This document shows, one piece after another, positions 7,313 to 15,686 of a stretch of 64,000 bases of DNA; positions within the stretch are counted from its first letter, which is position 1, and each line of letters begins with the position of its first letter. This DNA comes from Amycolatopsis eburnea (lineage in GTDB: Bacteria; Actinomycetota; Actinomycetes; Mycobacteriales; Pseudonocardiaceae): assembly GCF_003937945.1 (NCBI RefSeq), contig NZ_RSEC01000046.1, positions 310,001-374,000 on the forward strand. Reading direction: 5' to 3'. Both the position numbers and the translations under genes were made by a program. Under the pieces are notes generated by a model. The model was not told the DNA's origin and ran no database searches. It worked only from the letters and a program-made list of their open reading frames with translations.

Positions 7313-8515
7313 TTAATTGACGATGACGCTGTCCGGGATCTCGCTGTCGTTCTTCAGCGCGTCGAACAGCTGCTTCGACTTGTTCTTGTCCCAGTTCTCC
7401 GCCGACGCGCTGGTCACCGGCACCGTCGTCGTCACCACGCCGCCCGAGGAGATGCCGCGCATCGCGATCGCCAGGCCGGCCAGGTTGTGGACGTGGTCGC
7501 CCGAGTCCATCGTCAGCGCGTCCGGCGCCGAGGACAGCAGGGGGAAGAAGTCGAACGGGTTGAGCAGCGTGCCCGGGCTCGCGATCTGGCTCACCAGCGC
7601 GCCGATGAACTTGCGCTGGTTGGCGACGCGGTCGAGGTCCGAGCGCGGGGTCGCGTCGCTGTGGCGCATGCGGACGAAGCCCAGCGCGGAGCGGCCGTCG
7701 AGCGACTGGCAGCCGGCCTTGATGCTGATGCCGGTCATCGTGTCGTTCATGTCCTTGTCGATGCACATGTCGACGCCGCCGATCGCGTCGACGATCTTGG
7801 CGAAGCCGCCGAAGCCGATTTCCGCGTAGTGGTCGAGGTGCAGGCCGGTGGCGCCTTCGACGGTCTGCGCGAGCAGCTTCGGGCCGCCGAGGGAGAACGC
7901 CGCGTTGATCTTGTTCGTGCCGTGGCCCGGGATCTTCACCTGGGAGTCGCGCGGCAGAGACAGCAGCGTCGGCTTGGTGTCGTTGTCCGGGATGTGCGCG
8001 ACCATGATCGTGTCGGTGCGCTGCCCGCCGCCTGCCGCGGCGACGTCGCCGGTGGCCAGCCGCTCCTCGTCCTCGGCCGTCAGGCCCTCACGGCTGTCCG
8101 AGCCGACGATCAGCCAGTTGGTGCCGGACGCGGCGACCGGGCGGCCGGAGTAGTCCGCGATCGCGTCGACGCGCTTGATCGAGAACTCCAGGTAGACCCA
8201 GATGCCGGCGAGGAAGACGACGAAGACCAGCACCAGGGCGCCGATCACCTTGCCGAAGCTCCACCGGCGACGGCGCGGCGGCCGGGACGGCGGGTAGTCG
8301 TCGGCCGGGCGCGGGGGCTCGCGGCGCGGCGGCGGGGGCGGGGCGTACTGGGGCTCGGGCTCCCCCATCGGGCGCGTGCGCTCGTCGTAGGGGCTGCGGC
8401 CCCGTCCGGGCAGCGGCATCATCTGCGCGCGCTGGTGCTCCCGGGAACGCCCGGCGGGCGGCCGGGGCGGCGGCATCCGGCGGCCGCCGTCGTCGCCTCG
8501 GTACGTCATCACCAT
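7313..8515 (-). CDS. LytR-CpsA-Psr (LCP) family cell-wall ligase
   Basis: A protein of about 400 residues. The N-terminal 95 residues are a Pro/Arg-rich cytoplasmic stretch (PPPPPRREPPRP). One membrane helix follows (about 100-120, FGKVIGALVLVFVVFLAGIW), then an extracellular LCP domain (about 130-400). LCP enzymes move polyprenyl-phosphate-linked glycans such as arabinogalactan or teichoic-type polymers onto peptidoglycan. Conserved marks are RTDTIMVAHI, LLSLPRDSQVKI, GTNKINAAFSLGG and FVRMRHSDATPRSDLDRVANQRKF, which carry the Asp and Arg residues that bind pyrophosphate. Clustered ATG/GTG codons at 8509-8518 leave the exact start open. It lies downstream of the cyclopropane synthase-like gene in the same direction, with 96 bp between. 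Confidence 0.92.
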   Translation of the reverse strand: MVMTYRGDDGGRRMPPPRPPAGRSREHQRAQMMPLPGRGRSPYDERTRPMGEPEPQYAPPPPPRREPPRPADDYPPSRPPRRRRWSFGKVIGALVLVFVVFLAGIWVYLEFSIKRVDAIADYSGRPVAASGTNWLIVGSDSREGLTAEDEERLATGDVAAAGGGQRTDTIMVAHIPDNDTKPTLLSLPRDSQVKIPGHGTNKINAAFSLGGPKLLAQTVEGATGLHLDHYAEIGFGGFAKIVDAIGGVDMCIDKDMNDTMTGISIKAGCQSLDGRSALGFVRMRHSDATPRSDLDRVANQRKFIGALVSQIASPGTLLNPFDFFPLLSSAPDALTMDSGDHVHNLAGLAIAMRGISSGGVVTTTVPVTSASAENWDKNKSKQLFDALKNDSEIPDSVIVN

Positions 8516-8611
8516 CACCCAATCCCGATCCGGACAAACCTGTCGTCGTCAGTAGACCGCACGCCCTCACTTCGAGGACGTCCGGCACCGGGGTCGGGTT
8601 GCGAGACGAAG

Positions 8612-9865
8612 TTACTCGCTGGTCGCCTCGTAGCCGAACTGGTGGACCTTGAGGTACCCGGAGCGGAACCCGGCTTCCGAATAGGCCAGGTAGAACTCCC
8701 ACATCCGGCGGAAGACGTCGTCGAACCCGAACCCGGCGATGTCGGCCCAGCGGTGCAGGAACCGTTCGCGCCACAACCGTAACGTGCGCGCGTAGTCTTG
8801 GCCGAACTCGCGCATCCCGGCCAGCTTGAGCCGGGTGTTCGCCTTGACGCCCTCCTCGATCGAGCGCACCGACGGGATGATGCCGCCCGGGAAGATGTAC
8901 TTGTGGATCCAGGTGTAGGCGCGCGACGACGCCAGCATCCGGTCGTGGTCCATGGTGATGGCCTGCAGGCCGAACCGCCCGCCGGGGCGCAGCCGCTCGC
9001 CGATCGTCTCGTAGAACGCCGGCCAGTAGGACGCGCCGACGGCCTCGATCATCTCGACGCTGACCACGGCGTCGTACTGGCCGCTGGACTCGCGGTAGTC
9101 GCACAGCTTCACGTCGACGCGGTCGGAGAACCCCGCCGCGGCGATGCGCTCGGTGGCCAGCGCGCGCTGCTCCTCCGAAATGGTCAGCGACGTCACGCGC
9201 GCCCCGCGGGCGGCGGCGCGGATGGCGAGTTCACCCCATCCGGTACCGATTTCGAGGACTTCGCTGCCGTCGCGCACCCCCGCGTAGTCGAGCACGCTGT
9301 CGATCTTGCGGTGCTGGGCGGCGGTGAGGTCGTCACCGGGGCCGAACAGCGCCGAGGAGTACGTCATCGACCGGTCGAGGAAGGTCGCGAACAGGTCGTT
9401 GGACAGGTCGTAGTGCCGGTGGATGTTGGCCCGCGCGCCTTCGAGGGTGTTCTCCTCGGACGGCGGCTGCGTGCGTTCGGCGATCCGCCGGAACTTCTGC
9501 AGCACCGGCGGCACCAGGGTGGCCATGCGTTCGGCGAACGGCGTCAGCACCTCGGCCAGGTCGGACGCGGTCCAGTCACCGGCCATGTAGGACTCGCCGA
9601 AGCCGATCTTGGCGTCGGCGCCGAGGCGGTGGAAGAAGGCTTGCGGGCGCAGAATGCGCATTTCGGGCGATTCCGGCCCACCGGCGCCGAGCACGGTGCC
9701 GTCCGGGAACGTCACCCGGACGTCGAGCGGGCGGACCGCCCGGCGGAACAGCGCGGCGGCGATCCGCGCGCGCAGCGGTGAATGCGGCGGGCCGGCCAGG
9801 CCCGGCCAGCGATCCTCTTCCGGCACGTCCCCGGCGGACGCCCGGTCAACGCTCGAAGTGGTCAC
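8612..9865 (-). CDS. Cyclopropane-fatty-acyl-phospholipid synthase family
   Basis: A 417-residue SAM-dependent methyltransferase of the CFA/mycolic acid cyclopropane synthase group, which adds a methylene or methyl bridge to unsaturated phospholipid acyl chains. The N-terminal lipid-binding part (about 40-130) precedes HRHYDLSNDLFATFLDRSMTYSSALF, and the SAM motif VLEIGTGWGELAI (about 195-207). EMIEAVG and SEAGFRSGYLKVHQFGYE are typical of the UfaA1/long-CFA subgroup in actinobacteria. The GTG start has GGAGGGAG upstream. The window also holds a fatty acid desaturase (55036-55953) that could make the double bond it modifies, although the two are far apart. Confidence 0.93.
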   Translation of the reverse strand: MTTSSVDRASAGDVPEEDRWPGLAGPPHSPLRARIAAALFRRAVRPLDVRVTFPDGTVLGAGGPESPEMRILRPQAFFHRLGADAKIGFGESYMAGDWTASDLAEVLTPFAERMATLVPPVLQKFRRIAERTQPPSEENTLEGARANIHRHYDLSNDLFATFLDRSMTYSSALFGPGDDLTAAQHRKIDSVLDYAGVRDGSEVLEIGTGWGELAIRAAARGARVTSLTISEEQRALATERIAAAGFSDRVDVKLCDYRESSGQYDAVVSVEMIEAVGASYWPAFYETIGERLRPGGRFGLQAITMDHDRMLASSRAYTWIHKYIFPGGIIPSVRSIEEGVKANTRLKLAGMREFGQDYARTLRLWRERFLHRWADIAGFGFDDVFRRMWEFYLAYSEAGFRSGYLKVHQFGYEATSE

Positions 9866-9954
9866 GATGCTCCCTCCGGCCGGCTACGCCGGTGATCGAT
9901 CCTAGTCGCCGCACCCCGCGGCGCGCTTCACCGAATGCCCTGTTCGGGGCGTTC

Positions 9955-10647
9955 TCAGACGGGTATTCGGAGCCGCTCGGGGCCCGGCGCGGCCCAGGCA
10001 CCGCGCAGCTCTTCACCCGTGCTCCCCGCCAGCACTTCCAGTGTGAAAGCAATCGTCAGCCGGGTCCACACGGACGAGCGGCGCAGCATCGCGTGGCCCT
10101 CGTTGGCGATCTCGAACCGGGCGACCCGGGCGGCGACGCCCTCGGCGCGTTCGGCGAAGGCGTGCGACTCCGCCGGGCTGGTCATCCGGTCGCGGGTGCC
10201 GTGCACGATGAGCACCGACCGCCCGGCCACGGCCGCGACCGGTTCACCCCGCGGGGTCCACGGCGCCAGCGCGCAGATCCCGCGCACGGCGGGGTCGTCG
10301 GCGACGCGCAGCGCCACCCGGCCGCCCATGGAGTGCCCGACCAGCACCACCGGCACGCCGGGGTGCTCGGCGCGGATCCGGCCGAGGGCCCAGCGGGCGT
10401 CGTCGACGGGGTCCATGGCGGGCGCGTTCCAGCCGTACCGCCGGTTGCGCAGCAGCCGCACCTCGACGCCGTGCGCGCGGCCGGCCCGGTGCAGGGCGCG
10501 CGCGATCGGGACCATCCGCAGGTAGGCGAGCTTCCAGGGCGGCACCGCGCCGAGGCCGCGTTCCGCGCCGCCGTGCAGCACGAGCACGACCGCCTCGGTC
10601 CGCCCGCGCGCCGGCCACACCGACACCGCCGGTTCCGCCTCGCTCAC
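9955..10647 (-). CDS. Alpha/beta hydrolase
   Basis: A 230-residue alpha/beta hydrolase. The first strand and oxyanion region is VVLVLHGGAERG, the nucleophile elbow is GHSMGG (Ser near residue 123), the acid lies in LIVHGTRDRMTSP, and the catalytic His is in NEGHAMLRR. No signal peptide is present, so it is cytoplasmic. The fold fits small esterases or dienelactone-hydrolase-like enzymes; the substrate is unknown. The GTG start is preceded by GGAGGAGGAC. It stands alone, divergent from the SIS gene. Confidence 0.88.
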   Translation of the reverse strand: MSEAEPAVSVWPARGRTEAVVLVLHGGAERGLGAVPPWKLAYLRMVPIARALHRAGRAHGVEVRLLRNRRYGWNAPAMDPVDDARWALGRIRAEHPGVPVVLVGHSMGGRVALRVADDPAVRGICALAPWTPRGEPVAAVAGRSVLIVHGTRDRMTSPAESHAFAERAEGVAARVARFEIANEGHAMLRRSSVWTRLTIAFTLEVLAGSTGEELRGAWAAPGPERLRIPV

Positions 10648-10765
10648 CCGTCCTCCTCCACGCCCGCATTCGGGTCAACCCGGATCGGCCACCCGGCTAT
10701 TCCACCGCGCACCACCATCTTCGCGGTAGATTCGGCGCCCGATCCCCGACGGAAGGGTGGGTGTG

Positions 10766-11491
10766 GTGAGCGCCACGGACATCTCCGGCAGTGTCGCCAA
10801 GCAACTGGCGGACGTCGAACAGGCCAACGCCGAAGCAGTGCGCGAAGCGGCGGATCTGGTCCTGGGGGTGATCCGGGCCGACGCACTGGTCTATACCGCG
10901 GGCGCCGGGCACTCGCTGGCCGCGGTCGCCGAGACGTTCTACCGGGCCGGCGGGCTCGCCTGCGTCTACCCGCTCTACCACCCGGACCTGCTGCCGCTGC
11001 ACGGCGCGGTGAGCAGCACGCAGACCGAGCGGCGCACCGGCCTGGCCGCCGAAGTGCTGGCCGAGCGGGCGCCGGGACCGGACGACGTGCTGGTGGTCTT
11101 CTCGACGTCCGGCTCGAACCCGTACCCGGTCGAGCTGTGCATCGAAGCCCGCAAGCGCGGGGCGGCGGTCATCGCGATCACGTCGCGGGCGTGCGTGGCG
11201 GCGGCGCCGAAGCGGTCGTCGAGCACCCTGGTGGAGCAGGGCACGGTGGTGCTGGACTCGCTGGTGATCCCCGGCGACGCGAGCTACCCGCCGGACGCGC
11301 CGCGCACCGCGCCGCTGTCCACTGTGGTCAACGCGTTCCTGTGGAACCTGGTGCTGGCCCAGGTCTACGACCGCGGCGTGGCTGAGGGCCTGGACGTCCC
11401 GCTGTGGCGCAGCTCCAATGTGGCGGGCGGCGACGAGGCGAACGCGGCGCTGCTGGCCAAGTACGGCGAGATCGTGCCGCGGCTGCGCTAG
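10766..11491 (+). CDS. SIS-domain sugar isomerase-like protein
   Basis: About 241 residues of SIS (sugar isomerase) fold, UPF0309/AgaS-like. Phosphosugar-binding loops are seen at VYTAGAGHSLAAVAE (about 40-55) and VVFSTSGSNPYPVELC (about 110-125). Conserved RSSSTLVEQGTVVLDSLVIPGDA and HGAVSSTQTERRTG segments match actinobacterial SIS proteins thought to act on N-acetylated sugar phosphates. Several GTG codons are possible starts (10757, 10763, 10766). GGAAGG at 10751-10756 best serves 10763 or 10766. No transporter or kinase partner is adjacent. Confidence 0.85.
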   Translation: MSATDISGSVAKQLADVEQANAEAVREAADLVLGVIRADALVYTAGAGHSLAAVAETFYRAGGLACVYPLYHPDLLPLHGAVSSTQTERRTGLAAEVLAERAPGPDDVLVVFSTSGSNPYPVELCIEARKRGAAVIAITSRACVAAAPKRSSSTLVEQGTVVLDSLVIPGDASYPPDAPRTAPLSTVVNAFLWNLVLAQVYDRGVAEGLDVPLWRSSNVAGGDEANAALLAKYGEIVPRLR

Positions 11492-11538
11492 TCCTTCTCG
11501 TGAAGGCCGCGCTCCGGCGTGCGGTCGACGACAGCTCC

Positions 11539-11601
11539 GCCGACGTCCTGAATGAGTCATTCAGGTCTTCGGAGGTCCTGAATGACTCATTCAAGACCTC
11601 C
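11539..11601. repeat. 63-bp dispersed repeat, copy A
   Basis: This intergenic block contains two palindromic cores (TGAATGAGTCATTCA and TGAATGACTCATTCA). It matches the reverse complement of 25698-25760 over about 63 bp with only a few differences. It sits between two co-directional genes and is not part of either. It could form paired hairpins in RNA. Confidence 0.8.
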
Positions 11602-11711
11602 GCGAGCGCATCCGGCGCGACTCTGCCGGGGAACCTGACCTCGCGATCCGTGAAAAAGCACCGGCCGGGCACGCCTTGACGGGCGTGCCCGGCCCCCTCT
11701 AGCGTCGCCAT

Positions 11712-11725
11712 ACCGACTGGTCGGT
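11712..11725. promoter_or_regulatory. TetR-type operator-like palindrome
   Basis: ACCGAC and GTCGGT arms are separated by 2 nt (ACCGACTGGTCGGT), 31 bp before the serine hydrolase start codon. Palindromes of this shape and sequence are common operators of TetR-family repressors in actinobacteria. No TetR gene is adjacent, so the regulator would have to act from elsewhere. Confidence 0.5.
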
Positions 11726-11755
11726 GTGGACCGGTCGTTCCCCCGAGGAGGTCCG

Positions 11756-12922
11756 ATGGACAGCGCCACGGCGACCGTGCACGGCGAGTGCGCGCCTGGG
11801 TTCGAACCGGTGCGCGAGGCCTTCGAAGAGAACTTCCGCTCCCGCGGCGAGCTGGGCGCCGCGTTCACCGCCACCCGGCACGGCGAGGTCGTCGTGGACC
11901 TGTGGGGAGGCTGGACCGGCCCGGAGCGCGACGCGGCCTGGCAGCCGGACACCCTCGCCAACGTGTGGTCGACGACCAAGGGCATGACCGCGCTCTGCGC
12001 GCACCGGCTCGCCGACGCGGGCGAGCTGGACATCGACGCCCCGGTGGCGAAGTACTGGCCGGAGTTCGCCGCGGCGGGCAAGGCCGAGGTGCCGGTGCGG
12101 TGGCTGCTCTCGCACCGCTCCGGCGTGCCCGGGATCGGGATCGACCGGCCGGTCCGGACCGACGAGCTGTACGACTGGGACCTGATGACGTCGCTGCTGG
12201 CGGCGCAGGAACCGCTGTGCGAGCCGGGATCCGCGGGCGGCTACCACGCGCTGGCCTACGGGTGGCTCGTCGGCGAGGTCGTGCGGCGGGTGGCCGGGCA
12301 GGGCATCCGCGAGTTCTTCGCCGAGCAGGTCGCCGTCCCGCTCGGCGCCGACTTCTCGATCGGCCTTGCCGACGACGCCGACCTGGGCCGGTGCGCGACC
12401 CTGGTCGACCCGGTGATGACCGAGGAGGTGGCGAACGCGCTGGCCGCGGCGTTCGCGAGCGCGGGGCCGGTCGCGCAGGCCGCGCTGGCCAACCCGCGCC
12501 TGTCCGGCCACGACGCGAACGAGCCCGCCTTCCGCCGGGCCGTCATGCCCGCGCTGAACGGCCACGGCACGGCCCGCGCGATCGCCACCATCTACGGCGC
12601 GCTGGCCACCGGCGGGCTGCTGTCCGCGCCGGCGCTGGCCCGCGCGCGGGAGAGCCAGGGCAAGGAGATCGACGCGGTCCTCGGCCTGCCGAACGAGTGG
12701 GGCCTGGGCTTCTACCTCGGCAGCGACGCCCGCGGCTTCGGCCCCAACCCAGCGGCCTTCGGCCACGACGGCCTCGGCGGCTCCACCGGCGGCGCCGACC
12801 CGGAGAACGGCATCTCGTTCGGCTACACGCTCAACCAGCTCGGCCCGCTGATCCGCGACGATCCCCGCAAGATGGCCCTGGTCAACGCGGTCTACACCAG
12901 TTTGGCGGGGCAGGACGCCTGA
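11756..12922 (+). CDS. Serine hydrolase, class C beta-lactamase-like
   Basis: A 388-residue cytoplasmic-looking esterase or beta-lactamase-related protein (no signal peptide). The nucleophile motif is S72-T-T-K75 (NVWSTTKGMTALCAHRLAD), the second motif is Tyr in GGYHALAYGWLVGEVV, and the C-terminal motif is HDGLGGSTGG. This pattern fits EstB-like esterases rather than true drug-degrading beta-lactamases. GAGGAGG lies 4 nt before ATG 11756; an in-frame ATG at 11726 lacks such a site and overlaps the operator-like palindrome. The last 19 bp of sequence around its stop recur 224 bp downstream. Confidence 0.9.
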   Translation: MDSATATVHGECAPGFEPVREAFEENFRSRGELGAAFTATRHGEVVVDLWGGWTGPERDAAWQPDTLANVWSTTKGMTALCAHRLADAGELDIDAPVAKYWPEFAAAGKAEVPVRWLLSHRSGVPGIGIDRPVRTDELYDWDLMTSLLAAQEPLCEPGSAGGYHALAYGWLVGEVVRRVAGQGIREFFAEQVAVPLGADFSIGLADDADLGRCATLVDPVMTEEVANALAAAFASAGPVAQAALANPRLSGHDANEPAFRRAVMPALNGHGTARAIATIYGALATGGLLSAPALARARESQGKEIDAVLGLPNEWGLGFYLGSDARGFGPNPAAFGHDGLGGSTGGADPENGISFGYTLNQLGPLIRDDPRKMALVNAVYTSLAGQDA

Positions 12923-13216
12923 TCGACGCTCCGCAGGGCCGACGGGCCAGGCGCATGGCAGGCGGGCCGGGCCCGGCGCACGGCCGACGAGCCCGTGCAC
13001 AATCGACAGGGCAGACGTGTAGCCGACGAGCCCGCCGCGTGGCCCACCGGGCCAGGCACATGCTCGGCAGCTCGGCGCGCGATGCCGTCCCGCACCACAG
13101 GCCCGAGCGGGCATCCCGGCACCGCTCGGCCGAGCAGGACGCCTGATCGACGAGGTGGCGCACGGAATCCCGCGCGCCACCGCCCATTCAAGCCACCGCC
13201 CATTCAAGCCACCGCC
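12910..13216. repeat. Direct repeats around two gene ends
   Basis: GCAGGACGCCTGATCGACG occurs at 12910-12928, spanning the serine hydrolase stop, and again at 13134-13152. A 16-bp unit, ACCGCCCATTCAAGCC, is repeated in tandem about 2.4 times at 13179-13216, across the stop codon of the ABC exporter gene. The 281 bp between the two genes otherwise hold no convincing gene. The sequence is GC-rich with repeated GCCGACGAGCCCG-like words, and looks like remains of local duplication. Confidence 0.6.
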
Positions 13217-15075
13217 GGTTCCTCCTCCGCGAACTGCGTCGCGTGCAACGTCGCGTACCGCCCACCCCGGGCCAGCAGTTCCTCGTGCGTCCCGCGCTCG
13301 ACGATCTCCCCGTGCTCCAGCACCAGGATCTGGTCCGCCGCCCGGACCGTCGACAGCCGGTGTGCGATGACCAGGGCCGTGCGGCCCGCCAGTGCGTGCG
13401 TCAGGGCCTCGCCCACCGCCGCCTCGGACTCCGAGTCCAGGTGGGCCGTCGCCTCGTCGAGGATGACCACCTTGGGCTGGGCCAGCAGCAGCCGCGCGAT
13501 GGTGAGGCGCTGGCGCTCGCCGCCGGAGAGGCGGTAGCCGCGCTCGCCCACCGTGGTGTCGAGGCCGTCCGGGAGCGAGTGGACCAGTTCGCCCAGCCGG
13601 GCCCGGTCCAGGGCTTCCCAGATCTCGTCGTCGGTGACGCCGGGGCGCGCGTACGCCAGGTTCGCGCGGATCGTGTCGTGGAACAGGTGCCCGTCCTGGG
13701 TCACCACCCCCACCGTTTGCCGCAGCGAAGCGAAACTCAGGTCGCGGACGTCCACATCGGACAGCCGCACCGAGCCCGAATCCACGTCGTACAAGCGTGG
13801 CAGCAGCGAAGCGATCGTCGACTTGCCCGCGCCCGAAGACCCGACCAGCGCGACCATCTGCCCCGGCTCGGCGCGGAACGAGATGCCGTGCAGCACCTCT
13901 TCGCCGCCGCGGTGGTCGAGCGTGGCGACGTCTTCCAGCGACGCCAGCGAATACCGGTCCGCCGCCGGGTAGCCGAAGCGGACGTCCGAGAACTCCACCG
14001 AGACGCCGGAAGAAGCCGGCAGCGTCCGCGCGGACGGCTTCTCCTTGATCATCGGCTCCAGGTCCAGGACCTCGAAGACCCGCTCGAACGACACCAGCGC
14101 GGTCATCACGTCCACGCGGACGTTGGCCAGCGCGGTCAGGGGCGCGTAGAGCCGGGTCAGCAGCAGCGCCAGCGCGACCACGGTGCCCGGCGCGAGCTTG
14201 CCGGTCAGCGCGAGGTAGCCGCCGAGGCCGTAGACCAGCGCCTGCGCCAGCGCCGACACCAGGGTCAGGCTCGTCATGAACCAGCGCGTCAGCATCGCCG
14301 TGCGCACGCCGATGTCGCGCACGCGCCCGGCCCGCAGCGCGAAGTCGTCCGCCTCCTGCGCCGGACGGCCGAAGAGCTTCACCAGCGTGGCGCCCGGCGC
14401 GGAGAAGCGCTCGGTCATCTGCGTGGTCATGCCGGCGTTGAGGTTCGCGGCTTCCCGCTGCAGCCCGGCCATCCGGCGGCCGAGCCGGCGCGCGGGGATG
14501 ACGAAGATCGGCAGCAGCACCAGCGCGAGCAGCGTGACCTGCCAGGACAGCGTGAGCATGACCGCCAGCGACAGCGCCAGCTGGATGACGTTCGTGACCA
14601 GCCCGGACAACGTCGCGGTGAACGTCCGCTGCGCGCCGATGACGTCGTTGTTGAGCCGCGAGACGAGCGCGCCGGTGCGCGTGCGGGTGAAGAACGCGAC
14701 CGGCATCCGCTGCACGTGCTCGAACACCGCGCGGCGCAGGTCGAAGATGATGCCCTCGCCGATGCGCGCGGACTGCCAGCGCTCGATCAGGCCGAACCCG
14801 GCGTCCGCGATCGCCAGCGCGGCGATGACGACGGCGAGCCAGACGACGACCGGCAGGTCGTGCCCGCCGACGATCGCGTCGACCACCTTGCCCGCCAGCA
14901 CCGGCGTGGTCACGGCCAGCACGGCCGAGACGACCGTCAGGATCAGGAAAGCCAGCAAGCGCCGCCAGTGCGGCCGGGCGAAGCGGGCGACGCGCTTGAG
15001 CGTGCCGCGGCTGAGCCCCTTCGGCACGTCGCCGGCGCGCATCGCCGAACTCCACAGCCCCCACATGTTGTCCAT
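13204..15075 (-). CDS. ABC multidrug exporter (fused permease-ATPase)
   Basis: A 623-residue half-size exporter of the MsbA/LmrA-like type: six membrane helices in the first 330 residues, then one ATPase domain. Walker A is GSSGAGKST (about residue 411), followed by the Q-loop region VGVVTQDG, signature LSGGERQRLTIAR (about 513), Walker B VVILDEA (about 533) and H-loop IAHRLS. It probably works as a homodimer, since no second half-transporter is adjacent. A MarR regulator lies 98 bp upstream in the same direction, with a near-palindrome between, suggesting ligand-induced drug or metabolite export. Confidence 0.93.
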   Translation of the reverse strand: MDNMWGLWSSAMRAGDVPKGLSRGTLKRVARFARPHWRRLLAFLILTVVSAVLAVTTPVLAGKVVDAIVGGHDLPVVVWLAVVIAALAIADAGFGLIERWQSARIGEGIIFDLRRAVFEHVQRMPVAFFTRTRTGALVSRLNNDVIGAQRTFTATLSGLVTNVIQLALSLAVMLTLSWQVTLLALVLLPIFVIPARRLGRRMAGLQREAANLNAGMTTQMTERFSAPGATLVKLFGRPAQEADDFALRAGRVRDIGVRTAMLTRWFMTSLTLVSALAQALVYGLGGYLALTGKLAPGTVVALALLLTRLYAPLTALANVRVDVMTALVSFERVFEVLDLEPMIKEKPSARTLPASSGVSVEFSDVRFGYPAADRYSLASLEDVATLDHRGGEEVLHGISFRAEPGQMVALVGSSGAGKSTIASLLPRLYDVDSGSVRLSDVDVRDLSFASLRQTVGVVTQDGHLFHDTIRANLAYARPGVTDDEIWEALDRARLGELVHSLPDGLDTTVGERGYRLSGGERQRLTIARLLLAQPKVVILDEATAHLDSESEAAVGEALTHALAGRTALVIAHRLSTVRAADQILVLEHGEIVERGTHEELLARGGRYATLHATQFAEEEPAVA

Positions 15076-15094
15076 GGGAAAACCCCCAGTCTCT

Positions 15095-15118
15095 AAACCT
15101 CTAGCTTAGCTGAGGTTT
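15095..15118. promoter_or_regulatory. Candidate MarR operator before ABC exporter
   Basis: Arms AAACCTC and GAGGTTT enclose TAGCTTAGCT. The whole is a near-perfect palindrome apart from one inserted base. It begins 20 bp upstream of the exporter start codon, between it and the marR stop, and is unusually AT-rich for this genome. MarR proteins bind sites of this type. Confidence 0.5.
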
Positions 15119-15173
15119 TCTCCGGATATGACCTGGACAACGCCACCATCGCCCGTTTCCTTCCCGCCGCGGT

Positions 15174-15614
15174 TCACTCCGCGCGAACAACCCGGAGCAG
15201 TGCGGCGCGCAGCCCGTCGGCCCCCTCGGCGGACAACGGTGCCAGCAACAGTGCCTCAGCCCGCCGTGTGGCCGCTTCTCCCGCCTCGCGGACCCGCTCC
15301 CCTTCGGCGGTCAGCGTCACCAGCCGCTTGCGCCGATCGCCCGGCGCGACCTCCCGCCGGACCAGACCTTTCGCTTCAAGCTCGTCGACGAGCGCGACCA
15401 TCGTCGTCCGGTCGACGCCGAGGCGCGCCGCGCCGTCCTGCTGCGACTGCCCCGGGCCATCGCCGAAGAGCGCGAGCAGCGCGAGCTGCCGCCCGGTGAC
15501 CCCGAGCGGCTCGTACTCCGGCTCGGCCAATTCGGCGAGCCGCAGCTGGGCGTGCTTGAGCAGGTAACCGAGCCGCTGGGTGACGGCCGGGGGCGCTTCG
15601 AGGTCGCTGGACAC
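15174..15614 (-). CDS. MarR-family transcriptional regulator
   Basis: A 146-residue winged-helix regulator. The recognition region QSQQDGAARLGVDRTTMVALVDELEAKGLVRREV and the wing PGDRRKRLVTLTAEG are textbook MarR. The GTG start is preceded at 6 nt by TAGAGT (15621-15626 on the minus strand) with no ribosome site, so the mRNA is probably leaderless. It is divergent from a flavin oxidoreductase and lies upstream of the ABC exporter. It likely represses itself, the exporter and perhaps the oxidoreductase, released by a small aromatic or drug-like ligand. Confidence 0.92.
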   Translation of the reverse strand: MSSDLEAPPAVTQRLGYLLKHAQLRLAELAEPEYEPLGVTGRQLALLALFGDGPGQSQQDGAARLGVDRTTMVALVDELEAKGLVRREVAPGDRRKRLVTLTAEGERVREAGEAATRRAEALLLAPLSAEGADGLRAALLRVVRAE

Positions 15615-15641
15615 AGGAAGACTCTACCCCTACGCTGATCG

Positions 15642-15671
15642 TCAGTCTTACTGATGATTTTTCAAAATGAT
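15642..15671. promoter_or_regulatory. Two palindromes between marR and oxidoreductase
   Basis: TCAGT-CTT-ACTGA (15642-15654) is directly followed by an AT-rich near-palindrome centred on ATTTTTCAAAAT (15654-15671). This AT-rich patch stands out in GC-rich DNA. It lies between divergent start codons at 15614 and 15687, where a MarR protein would regulate both genes. Confidence 0.5.
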
Positions 15672-15686
15672 AATCAGGAGTCACGC

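Noticed and set aside
11756..12922. Drug-resistance beta-lactamase
   Set aside because: No signal peptide, and the motif set fits EstB-like esterases; calling it a resistance gene would be overreach.
13179..13216. Short tandem repeat as a CRISPR remnant
   Set aside because: There are no spacers between the units and no cas genes; it is a simple tandem duplication across a stop codon.
11699..15064. A 1121-codon minus-strand frame
   Set aside because: It crosses two good genes in a wrong frame and is composed of biased Arg/Pro/Gly/Ala residues.
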